From positions 186,001 to 250,000 of the forward strand of contig ML976718.1 of NCBI GenBank assembly GCA_010015655.1: a stretch of DNA of 64,000 bases, read 5' to 3'. Numbering within the stretch: position 1 is the stretch's first letter; every line of letters starts with the position of its first letter. Under the pieces are notes generated by a model that saw nothing but the letters and a program-made list of their open reading frames with translations, was not told the origin of the DNA and did no database searches. Source of the stretch: Bimuria novae-zelandiae CBS 107.79 (taxonomy: Eukaryota > Ascomycota > Dothideomycetes > Pleosporales > Didymosphaeriaceae). A program made the position numbers and the translations under genes. Below are positions 54,447 to 64,000 of this stretch, piece after piece.

Positions 54447-54608
54447 GAAGACTGTAAGGTGTGAGTGGGTTGAGGGAGTGCAAATGCCCAAGCTCCTCCT
54501 TGTCGGCAAAGCCAAGAGCTCCTCCGCAACACCAAAGTTTCGGCGGGGTAGGCACGCACGCACGCAACGTCAAACCTTCCTCGGAGCGACGAAGTGCATC
54601 TGCCCGCC
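54447..54608. promoter_or_regulatory. 162-bp bidirectional promoter, JmjC dioxygenase / prefoldin-5
   Basis: Only 162 bp separate the two divergent ATGs. The stretch includes a short GCACGCACGCACGCA repeat near 54552-54567. Both UTRs and both core promoters must fit inside or overlap the coding starts. Confidence 0.6.
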
Positions 54609-55147
54609 ATGGCGACGAAACAAGCGCAGAAACAAGGCGGTCAAAGTGAGTCCTGGACGTTAGAATTTTTGTGTCTTTTGACTGAATACGTCTAGTCGAC
54701 CTCGGGCAGCTTCCCGTAGCCCAGCTACAAGAGCTTAAACAGCAATTCGATCGCGAATTAGAGCATTTGACCACCTCCTTCCAGTCTCTTCGAACGGCCC
54801 AGTCCAAATTTCGCGACTGCATAAACTCCATATCACAAGGTGTCAACCTAAGCACCGCCGACAAACCGCTCCTCGTCCCGCTTACATCTTCTCTCTACGT
54901 TCCCGGCCGCCTTACATCTTCCACACACGTGCTCATTGACATTGGCACTGGCTTTTTCGTCGAAAAGAGCACTGCGGATGCGACCGACTTCTACAACCGC
55001 AAAGTGAAGGATATTGGAGACAGTCTGAAGGACCTGGAGGGTGTGATTAATGGCAAGGCGAACAACGTCAGAATGGTGGAAGAGGTCATACGGGTAAAGG
55101 TTTTGAGCGCGCAAGAGCAGCAACAGAAGGAGGTAGCTGGTAGCTGA
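54609..55147 (+). CDS. GIM5: Prefoldin subunit 5 (Gim5)
   Basis: Two exons (54609-54645, 54696-55147) with a 50-nt intron give 162 aa. Prefoldin is a heterohexameric cytosolic chaperone that hands nascent actin and tubulin to the CCT chaperonin; subunit 5 is an alpha-type subunit. The short first exon encodes MATKQAQKQGGQ. Exon 2 opens IDLGQLPVAQLQELKQQFDRELEHL (first coiled-coil helix), then VPLTSSLYVPGRL and DIGTGFFVEKSTADATDFY (the beta-hairpin region of alpha prefoldins), then a second long helix ending in a Gln-rich stretch. The length and domain order are normal. Confidence 0.93.
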
Positions 55148-55786
55148 GAGGGAGCATGGGAAGCATAAGACTACGCGCACCACGGCAACACAAAGCTGCC
55201 CCCGTGATGATCGTCAGCGGTTCCTCAAAAGGACCATACGTCTGGTCTAGAGATCGGAGGAAGACGTCATTGAAGGGAGTGGCACGCTCGACAGTTCCGG
55301 CGAAAAAAGCGGTGCCATCACAAGAGCTTACTAGTCGAAGATAAATCAAGCAGCACCATAAACAATGGCTTGGGTTCCTTCAAAACTGCGTTCTCATGAC
55401 CAACAATAGTACTAAGGCTAATCACAGTAACTCGACACGCATCAAACAAGCTTGATTGACTGTTAGAGTAGGCGCCGGCGTGGAGTTGAAACTTGGGATA
55501 GTGCCGATGCCGGCAGGGATTCCTCGGGTGGTGGCGTCACCCCAGCGACCAATGCGAGTTCGCTACGTCGACGAAGCTCAACCACGACAACACCGCAACT
55601 TCCAATTCGTATGACAAATTTTGCAGACTTGTGCAAACATATACATGCGTTAAGACTAACGAAACTCTTGGCTAATTCTGTTGCATAGACTGAGTTGCGC
55701 CTGCCCGCCGTAATACAGATAAACAGAGCTTCGAAGGCAGTAAACACGCGCATTCCGGAATGCATCTGAAGGACAGGGAAGGTGCA
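55148..55786. other. Intergenic between prefoldin-5 and the LIM gene
   Basis: 640 bp, mainly the LIM gene promoter and 5' UTR plus the prefoldin 3' UTR. Short overlapping frames only. Confidence 0.5.
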
Positions 55787-58700
55787 ATGTCACCTGGCCC
55801 GGTCTACATGAGCTCTTCACAGATGAGTATGCAAGCTACGAGCACATTCCAGTGTGTATATTTCTAACGGGTATGCAATAGCGAACTATCTGCAAGACCT
55901 GCGCTCCAACCGTCCCGTCCGCCCTACAGGCTCCGTTCGAGGAAGCCGCCCTCCTCCTGCGCATTTCAATATGTGGTCTAGCAGATCATCGGCCAAATTC
56001 TCTGACTCGCCCGTCATCTCACCACCGTCGCAACCGACGGGCGAAGAGGCTGAAGCCAAAGTTGAAGTGCCGCCACGGCCGCCAACCTCGGCCGACCCAA
56101 AGTCGCACCGGCGGACAGATTCAAACATGAGCATAGGCGAGGTGCTTTCAAGCGCGGGCAGACCTTTGGTCCGGCCTCCTCGGGGACGGGATATGTCAAC
56201 GTCTGCAACCGCGACGGAGCGAACGCCAAGCGTGCAATATCGAGTTAGCGGGCGGCGGCAGGTAGAGAAGGACGAGGCGCGCGCATTACGGGTCGCTATG
56301 GAGGAGTTGGATTTGAAGGCAGAGCAGGGTTTATATGAAGCCGCCCGGGATGAGGCTGCTGAGCTGGTTTGGAAGCATCAGAATCCCGACCCGCCTGGTG
56401 CGAACCCAGATGCACCGTATACCTACCCCGGGTTGGCCAGGAAAGGCAGTGTCCAGCGAAGTCAGAGTCTGGACCGCAGCGAAGGAGATCTACAGCGTGC
56501 GAATTCGAAGCTGCGGAGAAAACGCAACTCGATGCAGTCCATAGGCAGCGCAGCTTCTGGTAGCAGGAGCAGCAGTCGACAGAGCCGCCGGGCGGGTAGT
56601 GGGTCCTCGCTCACCGCCAACGCAACCTTCAGCACGTCCCCCACGAAAGCGGGCTTTGACGATAAGGCGAAAGACTCGGCGGCCCTGCCTAAAGTATCAT
56701 CAATCCCGTCCACGTCACACCGTAAAGTTTCGGATCCAAACCAAAGGCGGCGCAGCAGCAGTTCGCGAAGGAAGGCTAGCGCCAGTCTATTCAAGAACCC
56801 AGACGACCAGATCTATGAAGAACCCGAGGAAGATCAGGCTCCACCTCCTGCTGTCACAAACCCTCCGGCGCCAGCCAAGCTACCTCTAGGCATCAGACGT
56901 AACCCGTTCGCTCGTGTGCAATTGTCGAAAGACCACAACCTTGCCAGAGCGAACACAGATCCGATCATGTCCACCAGACGGTTTGATCGGTTCGAGATCC
57001 AGAGGAACCCTCCATCACAGTCACGGAATGCCGGCTACACCAAGAACGCACCTCTGCCCAGGACAAGTGAGGATGGCAAGTCAGATGCGGAGAATGAACC
57101 CGAAGTCAAGATGAAAGACGGCAAGGAGATCCGCAGTGATGAGCTTCGAGCGGCGACTGGCTTCAAGTTGAAGGACAGAAGCACTAAGTTACCCACACCC
57201 ACCATGGTATCGGACAGCCCAGGTCGCCCCATCGTGTCGTTCAAGACGGATTGGAAGCCCAAGGAAATCGAATTGAAGGAGGAGATCTCAGCACTTCCCG
57301 GGGTAACGCCTCGCCCTCTGGGACAAGCTACGCGAGGACCTCGGCCTTTGTCGAAGGCCGTGACTGAACCTTTGGTTCCCACTCTCTCCACTCCAGCTGA
57401 AACTCCCGAGAACACTGAAGCCCCAACGCTTGGCCCTACTCCTAAGATCGGTGTATCTGCCATCCCGGCAACTTCATCAACGAGAGTCAATCGGGCACAA
57501 GTACCTGCTATCAACATATTCGAGGATCCTCCGGCGAGGCCTCTCCCCAGCACTACGTCGTCAAGGAAAGTGAACACCCCGCCTGAAAATGTCGCGGCTC
57601 CCGTACCAACAGTAAATGTTCCTCAGGCCCTTCCGGCGCGCTCGAAGCCATCTTCGGCGCCTCCCATTCCCACAATCGCTGTCCAGGGGACGCCTTCGAA
57701 CTCAGTTGTTGCCGGCGGCGGCCGGTTTAGCTTGAAGAACCGGAAGCTGCCATCGATGTCGGATACGTCGATCCCATCAATCTCTATCAGTGAGTCGCCT
57801 ATACCAGCGAGAGGTGTCCAGAGCAGCAATACTCCTCCCATCCCAACAATCTCTGTGAGCGAGTCGCCAGCTCCTAATAGAGGGCCCAAGGTCAACGCAC
57901 CTCCCGTGCCGACAATATCAGTGAGCGATTCACCGATGCCATTGAGGAATTTCAAGGACAAGAGTAACCCTACGTTCTCTGTCACTCCGAGTATCCCAAC
58001 CATAGCCGTGAGCGAGTCGCCGGTATCAGCAAGGGGAGCCAAGGTCAACGCTCCATCAATCAACGTGAATGTTCCATCAACCTCAACACGTCCGCTTCCG
58101 ATCCCGGCCAAGGCCAAATCACCCTTCAACCGCACCAACCCCCCCGCCACCTCCCGCTCCCACTGGACCCCGACGACCCCCCGCACCGGCGCCCTCTGCG
58201 AACAATGCGCGCTCCCCATCGCCGGTCGAATCGTCTCCGCCGCAGGTGTCCGCTTCCATCCCGAGTGCTTCGTCTGCCATCACTGCGGCGAGCACCTCGA
58301 GTGCGTCGCCTTTTACCCCGAGCCCGCCAACAAGCACGACGAGCGCGTATCCCGTATTCAAGCGCGCCAGCGCGGCGAGGACCTCCCCATGCTCGACTCG
58401 CACCCCACCTACGAAGACATGCAGCGCCTCGAAGCTGAAGACGGACCTGACACGTCGCTCCGGTTCTACTGCCACCTCGACTTCCACGAGCTCTTCTCCC
58501 CGCGCTGCAAGAGCTGCAAGACGCCCATCGAGGGCGAGGTCGTCGTCGCGTGCGGCGCAGAGTGGCACGTTGGACATTTCTTTTGCGCACAGTGCGGCGA
58601 TCCGTTTGATTCCAGCACGCCGTTTGTGGAGAAGGAGGGGTATGCGTGGTGTGTCGGGTGCCACACGAATCGGTACAGCACCAAGTGTAGGAAGTGTCGG

Positions 58701-58928
58701 AAGCCGGTTACGGATACGGTGGTGAAGGCGTTGGGGAGCGAGTGGCATGTTGGGTGCTTTGTTTGTGTGGTAAGTCACTCCCTTGCTGGGCGTAGATGAA
58801 GGGATGGGAAAAGAACTGACATCGAATAGGAGTGCAATGGGCCGTTTGAGGATGGGAGGTATTTCCTGCGCGGCGAGTCCGAGGACCCGGTTTGTGTACG
58901 ATGCGAGGAGAGGAGGCTCAAAGCGTAA
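55787..58928 (+). CDS. Three-LIM-domain protein, fungal paxillin (Pxl1)-like
   Basis: Three exons are predicted: 55787-55826, 55882-58769 and 58830-58928, giving 1008 aa. The start is the ATG at 55787 (MSPGPVYMSSSQM). A 55-nt intron with a GTATGC donor and CTAAC branch joins it in phase to NYLQDLRSNRPVRPTG, a conserved fungal motif. A 60-nt intron splits the last LIM domain. Residues 1-770 are disordered, rich in Ser, Pro and basic residues, with a short helical charged region near 140-180. Residues 640-745 carry degenerate PPIPTISVSESP repeats. LIM1 starts near 783 and has a long insert between its two zinc halves; LIM2 starts near 888 (CKSCKTPIEGEVVV) and LIM3 near 948. Pxl1-type proteins tether actomyosin-ring or cell-end proteins; that role is inferred from the architecture. 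Confidence 0.87.
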
Positions 58929-59382
58929 GTCTGGGGTGACGCTGGAGAAAAAGTCAGGCAGGTCCTGAGTTGGGTGTTAAGTGGGGGTGTACGGTGGAGG
59001 ATGTAATAGTCTGTTCTTGCATACTGGCATGTGTCGATGCCGTTGACGTGTCTACATTTACGCGTGCATTGTAACGTGGCGAAAAAGCATACTGCGGAGT
59101 AGTAGCGACATGGTTTGGGCTTTTTTTTTTTTGAAGTTTTTGAAGTTTTTGGGTAGCGAAGGCGTCGGAGGAAGGGCGTTTGGCATACAGAGAATGATTG
59201 AATGGATCATGTATGATACATGTTTGCAAGGTTGAACGTGATATTTATCGTGATATTTGGATAGAAGTCTCTCCGACTTCTGGGTATCTCTGAAGGAAAT
59301 CCATAACCCGCCCAATGCATATGCTGACCCCAAACGCCGACGTGAAATAACACCCCTCCCCGATCCATCCCACACAACGCGC
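58929..59382. other. Convergent 3' spacer between the LIM and G-patch genes
   Basis: 450 bp with a 12-T run near 59123 and short direct repeats (GAAGTTTTTGAAGTTTTTG) that may take part in 3' processing. No gene. Confidence 0.5.
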
Positions 59383-60120
59383 CTACTTCAGCCCATGATC
59401 CACCTTTCTCCCTCCCCCAAGATACCTCTCCAACCTATCATCCCCATAAAACATCTCCTGCAGCCTGTCATGCTTCTTCTTCTGCTTCGCCGCCAACTTC
59501 CTCACCTGCCCCGCATCCAGCGTGACGCCCTTGGGCGCCAACGCCTCCCTCTTCTCCCGCTGCACGACCTTCTTATCCACGCCCAAGCCCCTCTTATCCC
59601 GCTTCTCCTTGGGCACAATGGGGAACAGCATGCCCTGCCCCGCGCTCCCGAGCCCCATCCTAGCGTCCACGTCGAAGCCGTGTTTCTCCATTACTCTAAG
59701 CCCGAGCCGCCTGCGGTCGATGCCGGACGGCGTGTGGATTTCCGGCAGCGCGGCCTGGTGCACCGGACTGAGGTAGTGCATGCGGTCTGAGGACTCTTTG
59801 ACGGGCGCGCTGCAGATGCCGCAGGTGGGGTAGGCGGTGCTTTTGGATGAGGGTGGGCCATTGGGGAAGACGAGGGCGAGGTATTGCTCGGCGAAGGAGC
59901 GGCCGTCGGGTTTTGGGGTAGAGGCGGCGGGGGTTTGGGGGGTAGCGGGGACGAAGGGGATGGGGTTTTGCCAGAGGCGGCGGCCATAGGCGGGTTGGGT
60001 GACGAAGGGCGCGGTGGATATTTCGTCGTCGAAGTCGGCTTCGGAAGGGGAGGCGTCGGCGTCGGCGTTGGCGTTGGCGTTGTCTTCGTCTTCGGGGTAG
60101 GGCTCATGAGATGCTGTCAT
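59383..60120 (-). CDS. G-patch domain protein
   Basis: This is an intronless 245-aa frame with ATG at 60120. The N-terminal 40 residues are acidic, with an Asn/Ala/Asp repeat from a GTTGGC/GTCGGC-type microsatellite. The centre has a CGICSAPVKES segment followed by HYLSPVHQAALP, which looks like a small Cys/His zinc-binding motif. The G-patch follows: RLGLRVMEKHGFDVDARMGLG, then GQGMLFPIVPKEKRDKRGLG (about residues 140-185). The tail is strongly basic and helical (KLAAKQKKKHDRLQEM). G-patch proteins usually activate DEAH helicases in splicing or ribosome assembly; the partner here is unknown. It resembles the GPANK1-type arrangement of a Cys/His segment followed by G-patch. Probably nuclear. 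Confidence 0.83.
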   Translation of the reverse strand: MTASHEPYPEDEDNANANADADASPSEADFDDEISTAPFVTQPAYGRRLWQNPIPFVPATPQTPAASTPKPDGRSFAEQYLALVFPNGPPSSKSTAYPTCGICSAPVKESSDRMHYLSPVHQAALPEIHTPSGIDRRRLGLRVMEKHGFDVDARMGLGSAGQGMLFPIVPKEKRDKRGLGVDKKVVQREKREALAPKGVTLDAGQVRKLAAKQKKKHDRLQEMFYGDDRLERYLGGGRKVDHGLK

Positions 60121-60431
60121 GGTTGCGATGTGTGTTGGGGCGGGCGACTTGAATGAACGTTGGGGAGCCTGCTTGTTTGGCAGAGAAGAGAGTGGCTCCG
60201 CCTCAGACGAACTGTTGAGGTTTTAGACCGTCCTGGAGAGATTCACGACATGGTGCAATACATGCGAAAGTTGCACACCAGGCGGCAGCCACAAACACGA
60301 AAGCACGTGGCGATAAGCCGCGCGATAACCTTAATTGCTAAGCGACCCGTTGGGACCGTGGGACGTCAATCACCAAAAGCGCGGGTCCTCCCGTCCAGTC
60401 TCAACCACATGTCACATTGCTTTTCGCAAAC
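60121..60431. promoter_or_regulatory. Shared divergent promoter region, G-patch / SDR
   Basis: 311 bp lie between the two divergent start codons. There is no obvious TATA box. The stretch at 60290-60330 is CG-rich (GATAAGCCGCGCGATAACC) and contains two GATA cores. Confidence 0.4.
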
Positions 60432-61748
60432 ATGCCCGTCCACATCCTCAGCCAGCTGTGGGAGCAGGGCTTCTCATCGGTTCCATATGGCTGGACACTG
60501 TTGAAGCTTCTGCCCGTTATTGCCGTGGTGTATCTCCTGAAGTTGTACTTTAATGGCGCCGTCAACACGTCGGAGCGCAACATGCACTCCAAGGTGGTCA
60601 TGATGACGGTAAGCTTCTACGTTTTGTATCGCTATAGAGAAGGCTAATAATTGTGCTAGGGAGGAACTTCAGGCATCGGGGCAGAAGTAGCCAAAGGCCT
60701 CGCCTCCCGCGGTGCCCAACTCGTCCTCCTCACCCAACACACCCTCACCGACCCCTTCCTCGTCGACTACATCGAAGACCTGCGCTCGCAAACGGGCAAC
60801 GAGCTGATCACTGCCGAGCGAGTGGATCTTGAGTCTCTGCACAGCATCCGCGAGTTTGCGACGAAGTGGATTGACAACCTGCCGCCGCGCCGCCTGGACA
60901 TGATCATCTTGTGTGCAAACACGCGGACACCGCCAGGCGGAGAAGCTACCTTCACTGAAGACGGCTTGGAGTCTACCTGGGGCCTGAACTACCTGGCTAA
61001 CTTCCACCTTCTCAGCATCCTAAGCCCCGCACTGCGAGCACAACCCCCCGACCGAGACGTGCGCATCATCTTCGGGACCTGCAGCTCGTATATAGGCGGC
61101 GTGCTACCCGTCTCGACCGACTCCAGCACCGCAGACTCGAAGAAAGGCAAGAAGGAAAAGAAGGAAAAGAAGGAAGAAGCCGTGCCGTTTACGCCCGGCA
61201 GCGCCTACTCGACCTCGAAACTCGCCCTCATGACCTTCGCCCTCGCCTTCCAAAAACACCTCTCCTCCTTCACCCGCGCAGATAAGAATCCTGTGAACTC
61301 GCGCGTCATACTCGTCGACCCGGGGTGGACTCGCACACCCGGCATGCGCCGCTTCCTGACGTTCGGGTCGCTCTGGGGTCTCCTGGTCTACATGGCGACA
61401 TGGCCGTTGTGGTGGCTTTTCCTGAAGAGCGCGGATCAGGGCGCGCAGACGTTTTTGTATGCGGCGATGGAGGCGCAGTACGGGCGGGGCGAGGGAGGCT
61501 GGTTCCTGAAGGAGTGTAGGCAGATGGGCATCTTGAAGGATGAGGTCAAGGATGAGGGCGTGCAGAAGAAGCTGTGGGAGTTGAGCGAAGAGGGGATTAA
61601 GTTGTTGGAGCAGGAGAGCGCGAAAAGGAGAGCGGCAGAGAAGAATAAGGGAGAGAAAGCGGGTGCTAAGGGGAAGGGGAAGGAGGCTGGGGCGAAGACG
61701 AGTGCGACGAAGGAGAATGGTGCCGCGAAACAGCGGAAAGGGAAATAG
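60432..61748 (+). CDS. Membrane-anchored short-chain dehydrogenase/reductase (Env9-like)
   Basis: Two exons (60432-60608, 60660-61748) with a 51-nt intron give 421 aa. The N-terminal segment YGWTLLKLLPVIAVVYLLKL (about residues 19-38) is a membrane anchor. The SDR Rossmann motif TGGTSGIG is created exactly across the splice junction (residues 59-66), confirming the intron. The catalytic Tyr-x-x-x-Lys is YSTSK. The usual NNAG motif is replaced by CANTR, and a Lys-rich loop (KKGKKEKKEKKEE) is inserted before the active site. The last 70 residues are a very basic Lys/Ala/Glu tail. The overall layout resembles yeast Env9, a lipid-droplet oxidoreductase, and related retinol-dehydrogenase-like proteins. 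The substrate is unknown. Confidence 0.87.
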
Positions 61749-64000
61749 AGTGGGAAAATGGCGTAACGATAAATACTACTGTATACGCATGACACTTCTC
61801 TAATTGAAGCTCACGAGGTTAGTGTCGCGAAGTGTTTTGTACAGTTTTTCCTGGAACTCGCTGGTCCCCACATCAAATGACATCCATGACTACTACTAGT
61901 TCGCACGGTGAACCGCTTTCGCATGATATCGTTCCGTCGTACGTGTCTGCAGGTGATATGTGCACACAAAGCTTTCTCGTATTATGGTTCACGACTCCTT
62001 GTCAACTGATACCCATAAGCTCGTTCCCCATCTTTGTTAGCTCCTCCTACTACTTGAGTATTTCAATGCTTCCATCTTGCTCACGCCAACATCCAAACAT
62101 GTGTAATCACTGTCTGTCTAATCTCTGCGATTCCGAAGTAAGCTGCGGCCAAAACCTGAGGCATTGTAAGTTTGTTCACTATACTGTGTGGATGGTGCTA
62201 CATAACCAACAAAGTAACACCTGCAAGAAAATATCCGCTGAGTGATGGCCCATGCAGAAATTGTCCATCGGTCCCTGTGAGTTCACGAAAGAGAACTCAG
62301 ATATGCGTGTGGGATGGCATCTGGTTTCGCTGCATCATCACTCAAGAGCTGGAAAGCCTGGGTAAGAGGCGTGCGGTGCAAACTTCGGAAGCCTGAACAC
62401 CTGCGTCTAGCACGAGCATGAGCTCGAAAGGGAACCTCCGGGTGGTGGGAGCCTCATGGTAAGGTCAAAGCCGAAGCAGTTGTGGGCGGTGTGCGGATTT
62501 TTACGGAAAATCAGTGGAATTAGCGCAAAGATTGGTTGTACCTGCTCGAACGGGCCGCGGTATCTATTGCTCTCTGTTCTCCCTTTTGCCGTTCCCACTT
62601 CAACTGCCCGTAGCAGCGAGCTCAGCTGGGAATGAGAGACACAGCCATCCTACCCTCAACGAGAAGCAGTGCAAAAGCCACAACGCCATAGCCATCACCC
62701 ACACCGCTCGAGGCTTTTTCGAGTTTAATTTGTCCCGACATGAACGAATTCTGCAGTTGTATACGGCACGCACCAACAGCAAAACAACTCCAGCCTCCAG
62801 CCTCCAGCCCCCGTATTCCCTAACCAGCAGCCAGCCCCAACGCCTTACCACTCCACCTCATCACACTCCAACAACTTAACGCGCCATGCAGGGCACCGTC
62901 CCGCGTCGTAGTAACACAAGAAAGGCCACCACGAGGAGAAGGTCGGACGAGGCGTTCGGGCACCGTGGTACGCCCGAAACGCAAAGCATGTCTGAGACAA
63001 TGTCTTGTACCCAGCGCGGGGGATTAGGCGGAGCGCACCGTAGTTTGGTGTTGAGTAAACATTTGGATAGTTAGTGGGTGGAAGCGCTAGGTGCATGTGG
63101 TCGCGGGTTGGGGAGAGCGTAAGATGAGGGGGGTTTTTGTGCTGGAATGTGGGTATCTGGAGTGGAGGTTTTGGCAGAGGAAGAGGGAGGGGGAGGGGGA
63201 GGGGAGGGGGACGGAGCACGGAGGACGCTGTGGAGGAAGGTATACATGCGATAGCAAGAGGAAAGATAGATAGTAGTGAGGTCGAAAGGTGAGCCGAGTT
63301 GGGAATCTACTATTACATCGTATACATCTTTGCAAGAGTATGTCCAGATGTCAAGGAGGGTTGTTAAGGCGGTTTGGCAGCGACGACTACCCGCTAACAA
63401 CAGCCCATCTTCTTCCAAGAACAGCACTACCCATACACTCTAGGTACTCATGACTAGCATCATGTGAGATCGCACCAACGCGTTCCATGTTACCCCTCTG
63501 CTTCAAGACAGTCCAACGAGGAATGAAAGTAACGCGATGGAGACTTCTTGTAAGACCGCGGCACCGTTACGTGTAGCTTCTCCATGAAGAGAAAATCTAA
63601 CGACGGGGAAAGTGAAGCGGTGACAAAGCGGAGAGGCTACCATTCGGTGTTCGTTCCGCATAGCATGAGAGGAGTGAGCGTTGCCGAATATCTCACTGTT
63701 AGGGACAACGCCGGCGCCCTCAACTGCTCGAGGCTCGAGAGAGTTTCCTCTGGTGCTTGAACCAGACGTTTATTGTTTGGTGGTATGTGGCATACACACG
63801 CCATGCCTCTCACAATATGGCGTAATCACTGAGAAAAGCAATTGCCATTGATCACACCATCCCATCCGAGGCTACGTAAAAGCAAAACCCAACCCAACGG
63901 GACCGATCCGACGATCTTAACATCTGGGGTACATCGCCTGGCCGTTTGCCCACCCGTACAGAAGCAATTCCTACCTACTCAGGGGCAGAAGCAAGTCTTA
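61749..64000. other. Gene-free right end of the window
   Basis: 2.25 kb with only short overlapping frames and no recognisable domain on either strand. The one striking element is a purine tract at 63181-63211. The composition is normal, with no RIP signature. Confidence 0.45.
63185..63210 (+). other. G-quadruplex-forming purine tract
   Basis: Five runs of 3-5 G are separated by single A residues (63185-63187, 63189-63193, 63195-63199, 63201-63204, 63206-63210). Four or more G3+ runs with one-base loops are the classic motif for a stable parallel G-quadruplex. The complementary strand is a polypyrimidine tract. Confidence 0.8.

Noticed and set aside
1..64000. CRISPR arrays, bacterial operons, prophage or plasmid features, biosynthetic gene cluster
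   Set aside because: No regularly spaced repeats, no polycistronic spacing and no cluster of core, tailoring, transporter and regulator genes were seen; the DNA is eukaryotic throughout.

Overview
The window is nuclear DNA of a filamentous ascomycete (Pezizomycotina, most likely a Dothideomycete). The evidence is short introns of about 44-85 nt with GT...AG ends and CTAAC-like branch sites, compact genes with short intergenic gaps, ascomycete housekeeping proteins, and transposon relics that have lost almost all CpA/TpG and gained TpA while keeping CpG, the mark of repeat-induced point mutation (RIP).

Layout. 1-3.4 kb: nested repeats, with a RIP-degraded piggyBac-like element inside an LTR-like direct repeat and an IS630/Tc1 relic beside it. 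3.4-6.3 kb: nothing recognisable. 6.3-15.5 kb: HMG-box regulator, GINS subunit Psf1, a SulP transporter with STAS and cyclic-nucleotide-binding-like domains, and a secreted AA12-like quinoprotein dehydrogenase. 16.8-20.9 kb: one large decayed GH71 alpha-1,3-glucanase gene with CBM24-like modules, carrying nonsense codons, a lost splice donor and a 35-bp tandem duplication. 21.9-22.5 kb: a probably broken secreted-protein gene. 23.8-25.9 kb: initiator tRNA-Met and a sphingoid long-chain-base kinase. 26.1-28.2 kb: a Fot1/pogo element with perfect 44-bp inverted repeats and a RIP-degraded interior. 28.2-32.3 kb: poorly resolved, with one small repeat-containing ORF. 32.3-39.8 kb: F-box protein, Rad10/ERCC1, Mediator Med19 and an FAD phenol-hydroxylase-type monooxygenase. 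39.8-45.5 kb and 46.8-50.1 kb: gene-poor, separated by a C2H2 zinc-finger gene. 50.1-51.8 kb: a RIP-degraded Tc1 element interrupted by a 386-bp solo LTR. 52.1-61.7 kb: a dense conserved block with a HEI10-like meiotic RING protein, a JmjC/cupin dioxygenase, prefoldin subunit 5, a three-LIM paxillin-like protein, a G-patch protein and a membrane-anchored short-chain dehydrogenase. 61.7-64 kb: no gene seen, but a strong G-quadruplex candidate.

The genes do not form an operon or a biosynthetic cluster. They are independent housekeeping genes for replication (Psf1), repair (Rad10), meiosis (HEI10), transcription (Med19), folding (prefoldin) and lipid signalling (LCB kinase), together with accessory secreted enzymes. 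Three divergent pairs share short promoters: Rad10/Med19, JmjC/prefoldin-5 and G-patch/SDR. I found no convincing new multi-gene system. The most informative observations are the nested transposon histories, which can be read from target-site duplications and a restored reading frame, and the anatomy of the dying GH71 gene. Intron positions were placed by eye from splice signals, phase and family similarity, so they are predictions.
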